Shown here: positions 58,659 to 64,000 of the stretch, in pieces | Position numbering within the stretch: position 1 is the stretch's first letter | Layout: each line of letters starts with the position of its first letter | The notes under the pieces: model-generated | Seen by the model: only the letters and a program-made list of their open reading frames with translations | What the model was told of the DNA's origin: nothing | The model's database searches: none | Assembly: GCA_963971225.1 (NCBI GenBank) | Contig: OZ020270.1 | Coordinates: 65,600,932 to 65,664,931 of the forward strand | Direction of reading: 5' to 3' | Source of the DNA: Melieria omissa | Taxonomy: Eukaryota > Arthropoda > Insecta > Diptera > Ulidiidae | Length of the DNA: 64,000 nt | Position numbers and translations under genes: made by a program

Positions 58659-59276
58659 ATGCCCCAACCAGCACCAACGTCAGCAACCTACGATTATCCA
58701 ACCTACAAAGATCCAGCCCCAAAGATGCACGAACCAGTCCAACCAGCGTTTGCAACAAAAATATTTAGTTACAACCTAAGTGATGACAACGTACTGGGAC
58801 TAATAGGCGTTGAGTATGTAATCAAAATACTTAAAGGCCCTGGTGACGTATATGCGAGGTTCGAGTGTGGGTTATGCGAACTTATTTCGGATGAGCATGG
58901 TATGCAAGATCATTTGATGGGCTACAATCACCGTCTGAACTTTTGCGAAAAGCACTTCCCGACTGCCATACGGCAACACCGACAATATATCGGAAAAATT
59001 CCTGAGGAAGATATTCAGAGAGTTATGACACAAATTTTGAAGAAATTAGCCGTGGCTATTGAGATGCATCATGGCCGAGATCTGCCGTACGAATGCATGG
59101 AGCGCGATTTTAAAATCAATCGTTACGAGATTCTTTCAAAAGTATTTTCATTTCGCCATGCCTCTGAACAATATGGCCCTACTTTTACGCATATAGTAAA
59201 CTCAAGAGACGTTGACCAGCTAACTGTAACAAGACCTATCCTTGCTACCCAGAAATCTTTGAATGAAACTATCTAA
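58659..59276 (+). CDS. Leader ORF with U1-type C2H2 zinc finger, candidate captured gene
   Basis: 205 residues from the first ATG after an in-frame TAA. Residues 1-30 are Pro/Thr/Tyr-rich. A folded-looking region begins at about 33 with LIGVEYVIKILKGPGDVY. The zinc finger is FECGLCELISDEHGMQDHL plus MGYNHR: Cys70, Cys73, His85 and His91 give C-x2-C-x11-H-x5-H, the spacing of U1/jaz-type fingers found in RNA-binding proteins. The C-terminal 100 residues (IPEEDIQRVMTQILKKL, YECMERDFKINRYEIL) are charged and mostly helical. It is not a Gag, Pol or Env domain. It starts 119 bases after the LTR, where the related element has its 122-codon ORF. No defect is visible, while the rest of the element is ruined. 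I do not recognise the parent gene. Alternatively it is an element-specific accessory protein. Confidence 0.7.
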   Translation: MPQPAPTSATYDYPTYKDPAPKMHEPVQPAFATKIFSYNLSDDNVLGLIGVEYVIKILKGPGDVYARFECGLCELISDEHGMQDHLMGYNHRLNFCEKHFPTAIRQHRQYIGKIPEEDIQRVMTQILKKLAVAIEMHHGRDLPYECMERDFKINRYEILSKVFSFRHASEQYGPTFTHIVNSRDVDQLTVTRPILATQKSLNETI

Positions 59277-59323
59277 CAAAATATACATATACACAAAAAC
59301 CCGTTATAACACATTTATAAATA

Positions 59324-59819
59324 CACCTAAGTCTGTTTTTACACGGTAGATTGGTTCCAGAAGAAGCCGTGTAAAAAAAACCGTGTAAAAAAAGACATTG
59401 ATCGTATACAAAAATGGGTGATTTGTTCCTAATCTCTAAAACCTATTAAAATTAGTGAAAAACAAGAATTTTTAAGAACAAGAATTCATGTTTATTTTAT
59501 TAAATCAAATATATAATGCTTATTTTCACAAGCATAGTAATTAATGATAAAAAAGATATGCACTCTAATCTTAAAAGTAATATAAATTAAATGTATGGCA
59601 AGTTCAGGAACTAAACAACTATGTTGTGAACGAACTTCGCAAAAATGATATGAACATACTTCGCAAAAATTAAATTTGACAAAAAAAATTTAAGTACATA
59701 AAATTTCAAATCGTGCTAAATGGAATAAAATCGTGTAAAAAAATTAAAAATATTCAATTTTCAAACCGTGTTATATCAAAACCGTGTAAAAAAAGACCGT
59801 GTAAAAACAGACTTAGGTG
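59324..59819. mobile_element. TA-flanked MITE (496 bp), Tc1/mariner-like
   Basis: Inverted ends CACCTAAGTCTGTTTTTACA and the exact complement at the right, flanked by TA (59322-59323 and 59820-59821). CCGTGTAAAAA words are repeated at both subterminal regions. No transposase. Confidence 0.85.
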
Positions 59820-59823
59820 TATA

Positions 59824-61136
59824 TCTTATATATAAAATTCTCGTGTCACAGTGTTTGTTACCGTACTCCTCCGAAACGGCTTGACCGATTTTTATGAAAT
59901 TTTACATGCATATTCAGTAGGTCTGAGAATCGGCTACTAACTATTTTGTATACCCCTAAGGGGCGTGGCACATTTTTGTGACCCAATTATTCTGCTGAAC
60001 TACAAGTCACAGAGGAATGAAACTTAGCATGAACCTATCATGTAATCATGTCTCTCGACAGACGGAATGAGGCGGGTTTTGGACAACGGGGCGTGGCACC
60101 ACCCATACAAGCACAATCTTTGAAATAGAATATCTTCAAAATTATAAGTAGCACAACATTAAAATTTAATACCCCGTCGTCCCATAGATGAGTCATTCGA
60201 ATGATATGATTTTATGGGCGTTGGACAAGGGGCGTGGCACATTTTGTGTGACCCAAATATTTTGTTGAACTATAAGTCGCTCAGCAATGAAACTTAGTAC
60301 GAACCTACCATTTATTCATATATTTTGACAGAGGGAATGGGGCAAGTATTGGACGAGGGGGCGTGGCACCACCCATACAAGCAAAATCTTTAAAATAGAA
60401 TATCTTCGAAATTATAAGTAGCACAACATTACAATTTAGTACCCCGTCGTCCCATAGATGAGTCATTCGAATGATACGATTTTATGGGCGTTGGACAAGG
60501 GGCGTGGCACATTTTTTGTGACCCAAATATTTTGTTGAACTATAAGTCGCTCAGCAATGAAACTTAGTACGAACCTACCATTTATTCATATATTTCGACA
60601 GAGGGAATGGGGCAAGTATTGGACGAGGGGGCGTGGCACCACCCATACAAGCAAAATCTTTAAAATAGAATATCTTCGAAATTATAAGTAGCACAACATT
60701 AAAATTTAGTACCCCGTCGTCCCATAGATGAGTCATTCTACTGATAACATTTGATGGGCGTTGGCCAAGGGGCGTGGCACATTTTTTGTGACCCAAATAT
60801 TTTGCTGAACTATAAGTCGCTCAGCAATGAAACTTAGTACGGACCTACCATTTTTTCTTTTGAAAGAGGGCATTGAATAAGGGGCAGGCATTGAATAAGA
60901 GGGCATGGCACCGCCCATATAATTTAAATCAGGTTCAAGCGCAGTCCATTTCTTTACTGAAACTTAACAGCAACATTGTTTATTTGTGGGCCTTGATTGC
61001 GTTAATCAGTAGCTCCTCCTCTTCCTTCAGTTGGTTTTCTTCGTCAATTTGCATCGCCATAGATTCGCCACCTCGCATATTTCATTATAAAAAAACAACA
61101 AATGTCGTGCGAGACAAAGTTCGCGGGGTCAGCTAG
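59824..61136 (+). mobile_element. Complete non-autonomous Helitron (1313 bp)
   Basis: The 5' end TCTTATATATAAAATTCTCG, with GTGTCACAGTGTTTGTTACC following, is the familiar insect Helitron 5' terminus. The 3' end is CTAG (61133-61136) after a short hairpin (GCGA...TCGC) and GGGGTCAG. It inserted between A (59823) and T (61137), as Helitrons do, without duplication. It consists mostly of tandem repeats of about 270 bp. No Rep/helicase sequence. Confidence 0.9.
60058..60870. repeat. Helitron internal tandem repeats, about 270 bp
   Basis: Three full copies (starting at about 60058, 60328 and 60598) and a partial fourth, each with GGGCGTGGCACCACCCATAC, CCCCGTCGTCCCATAGATGA and GGGCGTTGGACAAGGGGCGT. 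Copies two and three are nearly identical. Related blocks occur in the Helitron relic at 6085-13272. Confidence 0.9.
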
Positions 61137-61437
61137 TAATTCTATAAGAAACAAAAAAAAATGTACACAAGCATAATTTAATAACAACATTATACGAATA
61201 AACTTATTATCAAATCCAAAATATCCACCAGCAAAACATTACGCAAACACCTAACTACCAAAGATACGCACCTGATGAAACCCCATCGCCTCATCATAAT
61301 TTTACAAAAAAAAAAAAAAAAAAAAAAAAAAAAACATGTACACAAGAATACGTAACAACAATATTATAACAACACTTATAACAAAACCCAACAAACACAC
61401 TCGAAAACATTCGCAACATTACATTGTACATTAAGAA

Positions 61438-61477
<40 letters not shown>

Positions 61478-61540
61478 CAAGATATCCTCAAACAACACCA
61501 ACAACCTCAGAAGACTCCCTGCATTATGCAATTACTAAAC
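61137..61540. other. A-rich stretch with two long A runs
   Basis: Residual internal sequence of the Gypsy element with poly(A) runs at about 61309-61334 and 61439-61471. TGTACACAAG followed by AACAACAATATTATA-like sequence occurs twice (about 61162 and 61338), separated by the first run, suggesting a local duplication. No coding frame. Confidence 0.5.
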
Positions 61541-62384
61541 TCATCCCAGACTTCGCGAAAATGACTAAATGCTTCAATTCCCTACAAAAGAAAAACGCTA
61601 AATTTAACTGGAGTAAAGAGTGCAAAGCAAAGAACCCTCCACAAAACTGAAAGAATTATTGATAAACCCACCAATACTACAATACCCAAATTGTGGCAAA
61701 CCATTCCTAATGAACACAAATGCAGATGAATTGTCAAGAATCAAAATTTGAGTCAGACTACCTTACATCCATGATTCCTCTTACAGAATATAAAGCTGTT
61801 AAAAGAACACTAGTAATTACACGGGGCATGTCCGGAAAAGGACAAAAAGATACACCTAAGGAGAACTGCACTACACAGGAGCCTGATCAACTTCACATGT
61901 GGCAATGCACATCCTTAGCAGATATCAAAAACATAAAAGAATTGCAATTCCATTTCACGGCCAATTTAATTCCAACTAAGCCATTAGCCCAGGCAATGGT
62001 AGAGATAGTTGATGACAATGTAAAAGTACGATGCAGCGATAACCCTACGAAACTAGTTTCGACTATGGAGAAGCTCATATGTACCATGAGAAGATACAAT
62101 ATTAAAGAATTAGCACTGTCGACAAGTGATGAGATATTTAAAAAGACGCGCACAAATGAATTAAAAGATATTTATGAAAAAGCATATAAGAAATGCGATA
62201 GGCCGAATTTAAACATATTAATATATACACCACCCCAGAGAATAACAGAGGACATCATAAAATTCAAACTAATCCAAGAATTCCGCAATTCAACACATGG
62301 AGGACATCTTGGCGTAAGAAAAACAGTCTTGAAACTCAAACAACGCTACATATGGAAAAACATGAACAAAATGGTAAAAACGTA
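61541..62384 (+). pseudogene. Gypsy pol relic: RT/RNase H remnant and integrase N-terminus
   Basis: At about 61541-61700 broken frames read the RT thumb region (IPDFAKMTKCFNSL, KFNWSKECK, PPILQYPNCGKPF), then jump from the RNase H start directly to its end (TNADELSRIK, about 61720), so RNase H is deleted internally. At 61720-62384 an open stretch reads the linker (DQLHMWQCTSLADIK) and integrase zinc region GGHLGVRKTVLKLKQRYIWK up to KMVK, where a TA-flanked MITE inserted. gag, protease and the RT palm are gone. Confidence 0.8.
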
Positions 62385-63599
62385 GGGGAATGGGTCCGGT
62401 TGTGGGCACCTTTTTGTTTTTGGCTCATAACTTTTTACCAAGTTCTTCTTAATCGGACATATGGACATCTATGGAAAGCTAGAAACCTTAGCTAACAAGT
62501 AATGACAAAAGTAAATCGATTCCGTCAAATAGAAAACTTTTTTTTTTAATTTTGTAAAATAGTCATTTTTAACAAAAATTTTTTTTGGGTTCGGTTGTGG
62601 GCACCCTTGGAAAATCTGCTGGAAACGAGGAAATATTAAGAAAAACCAACACGAATATAGAAAAATATTAAGTTTTAATTATTTGAAGCACAATGCACGC
62701 ATGTGAAGTAGCTGGTACGCATGTGGGCACATTTTAGATGGACGGGCATTTCAAAATGTAAGTGACCAAGTCATTCTCCTGGGCTGTCAAGAAGACCTAA
62801 AGTAAAATGAAATTCAACCTAATTAATCAACACTCTTCAAGTGCTGTGACGTGAAGAAGGTGGAAAACACCAGTCAACCTGATTCGATAACATCCACGAA
62901 AAGAAGAAAAAGAAGAAAACACCACCGTCGACAGCTTTGATGTCTCCGAAATTTTCTTCCACCTTCTTTTTGTAGCGTTGGGAAATCGCATACGCTGCGG
63001 CAGTCGATTTTGTGGTTAGCTTATCTGCAGAACAATGTTAAATTACATCCAACACATTAAAAAAATATCGGAGGATTTTTGTTATTTTCCCTCGGAAGAT
63101 ATAGCTAAAACAACCAAAAAATGCGTTAAAAGACCATTTTTGATGAAATAACTTACCAAAACTTACAAAATCACTAAAAGACGGGTGCCCACAACCGAAC
63201 TAATTGCGGTGCCCACAACCGAATTTGGCAGCCATTTTGAGAAGTAGTGAAAAATTTGTTCGGGGTAAACATATTGGTTGTAATCAATATTGGATCACAA
63301 AGTATAATAAATTAACTAAATAAAAACGCACTTTACTCGCCTTCTCGATGGATTCACTTCGATTTATGACACCATTTAAAATGTGTAAAAAATTTTTTGT
63401 CTTATTTTTTAAGCACAGAAAGATATATATGGTCCCAGCACAAAGCAGGCGTGTCTGTTCGACTTAGTATTTGGCACAAAAAGATCGTGGTTCCATAATG
63501 AACAAATGGCCTTAGTCAAAAAAACCCAGCCTGCTTTCTATCAAGAGATACGAAGGGGTGCCCACAACCGAACTATGCCCACAACCGAACCTTTTACCC
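62385..63599. mobile_element. TA-flanked non-autonomous element (1215 bp) with repeated GGTTGTGGGCA sites
   Basis: TA duplicates at 62383-62384 and 63600-63601. Left end GGGGAATGGGTCCGGTTGTG, right end complementary to GGGTAAAAGGTTCGGTTGTG. The motif CGGTTGTGGGCA or its complement occurs six times (about 62396, 62592, 63186, 63211, 63558 and 63578). No transposase-like frame. Removal with one TA restores the integrase codon order (VKT, one Tyr codon, then ISNCHKC). Confidence 0.8.
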
Positions 63600-63601
63600 T
63601 A

Positions 63602-64000
63602 CATAAGTAACTGCCATAAATGTGCAACAAACAAACAGGTTAGACACACAAGAGAACAAATTACAACGACCAACACGCCAAATGACAGTTTCCAGATAGT
63701 ATCGATTGACACAGTCGGACCACTCCGCATGTCCAACGGCTACCGATACATTCTCACGATGCAATGTGAACTAACCAAATACATGATAGCACACCCACTG
63801 AGCACTAAAGACGCGACTACAACAGCGAAGACATTAGTAGAACAATTAATTTTAAAATACGGACAGTTTAAAATCCTAAAATCAGACAGAGGAACCGAAT
63901 TCACAAATGAACTAATGAGCAACATATGTTCCCTCTTACAAATAGAACAAATATTCTCCACACCTTACCACCACCAAACGATAGGTTCACTAGAAAGAAG
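63602..64000 (+). pseudogene. Gypsy integrase catalytic core, continues past window
   Basis: Open frame to the window end. ISNCHKCATNKQ completes the HHCC zinc region; SIDTVGPLRMSNGYRYIL, LKSDRGTEFTNELM and YHHQTIGSLERS contain the Asp, Asp and Glu catalytic residues. Very similar to the integrase of the element at 13494-20868. The fragment itself shows no stop, but the upstream genes are lost. Confidence 0.82.

Larger units (their letters stand above)
57987..64000 (+). mobile_element. mdg1/412-like Gypsy element with zinc-finger leader ORF, runs off window
   Basis: The 5' LTR, the primer-binding site (first 12 bases identical to the element at 13494-20868), a 205-codon leader ORF, remnants of RT/RNase H, and integrase follow on the plus strand. 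gag, protease and most of RT are absent. Insertions: MITE 59324-59819, Helitron 59824-61136, MITE 62385-63599. The integrase is close in sequence to that of the minus-strand Gypsy element (GGHLGVRKTVLKLKQRY against AGHLGIRKTTLKLKQRY). The 3' LTR is outside the window. Confidence 0.85.

Noticed and set aside
58522..58758. Minus-strand 78-codon frame over the leader ORF start
   Set aside because: Shadow of the short tandem repeat and the leader ORF; Leu-rich because of the CTGCCGAC repeats.

Overview
This window is insect DNA, most likely from a higher fly. That inference rests on the element families present: I-clade, RTE-like and CR1/jockey-group LINEs, Gypsy elements resembling mdg1/412 and 17.6/297, Pao/BEL elements, Helitrons, and hAT, piggyBac and Tc1-like MITEs. 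I found no convincing host gene with exons. Almost every base can be assigned to transposable elements inserted into one another on both strands, as in pericentromeric heterochromatin or a piRNA-cluster-like locus.

Left part (1-22,070). A decayed Gypsy element (1-2522) ends in a complete 3' LTR. Next comes a minus-strand relic of a 17.6-like LTR and leader (about 2690-6024), split by an RTE-like LINE (3012-5850) that is itself split by a hAT element (4668-5545). A Helitron relic (about 6085-13272) holds a roughly 1.08-kb fold-back element (6600-12856), one arm of which holds an intact minus-strand I-clade LINE (7001-12169). A Tc1/IS630-type transposase pseudogene (13371-21160) is split by a complete minus-strand Gypsy element with two 593-bp LTRs (13494-20868). 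It carries gag, pol and three small ORFs upstream of gag. A 21-bp minisatellite and a LINE 3' end follow.

Middle part (22,070-49,290). A Pao gag fragment with about 30-residue tandem repeats carries a SINE. It is followed by two opposite-strand copies of one ORF1-less LINE (24245-26173 truncated, 27949-31387 long). These sit in or beside a minus-strand BEL/Pao element (26174-about 45620) that has also been split by two more SINEs, a piggyBac-like MITE, and an L2/CR1-like LINE (32044-42039). That LINE is split in turn by a second Gypsy element (35836-41499). A dead plus-strand BEL copy follows (45650-49290).

Right part (49,290-64,000). A pol-less BEL element has two 237-bp LTRs and a 5-bp target duplication (49599-54684). 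After about 3.3 kb of mostly unassigned AT-rich DNA with a hAT MITE, a plus-strand mdg1/412-like Gypsy element starts at 57987 and runs off the window. Its leader carries a 205-codon ORF with a U1-type zinc finger, at the position where the related element at 13494-20868 keeps its small ORFs. A TA-flanked MITE, a Helitron and a second TA-flanked MITE interrupt it.

The signals I rate highest are the zinc-finger ORF in a retrotransposon leader, an in-frame UAG with the CARYYA readthrough context between ORF1 and ORF2 of a PHD-finger LINE, and a hairpin conserved in the 5' UTR of two LINE copies. Target-site duplications support most of the nesting order given here.
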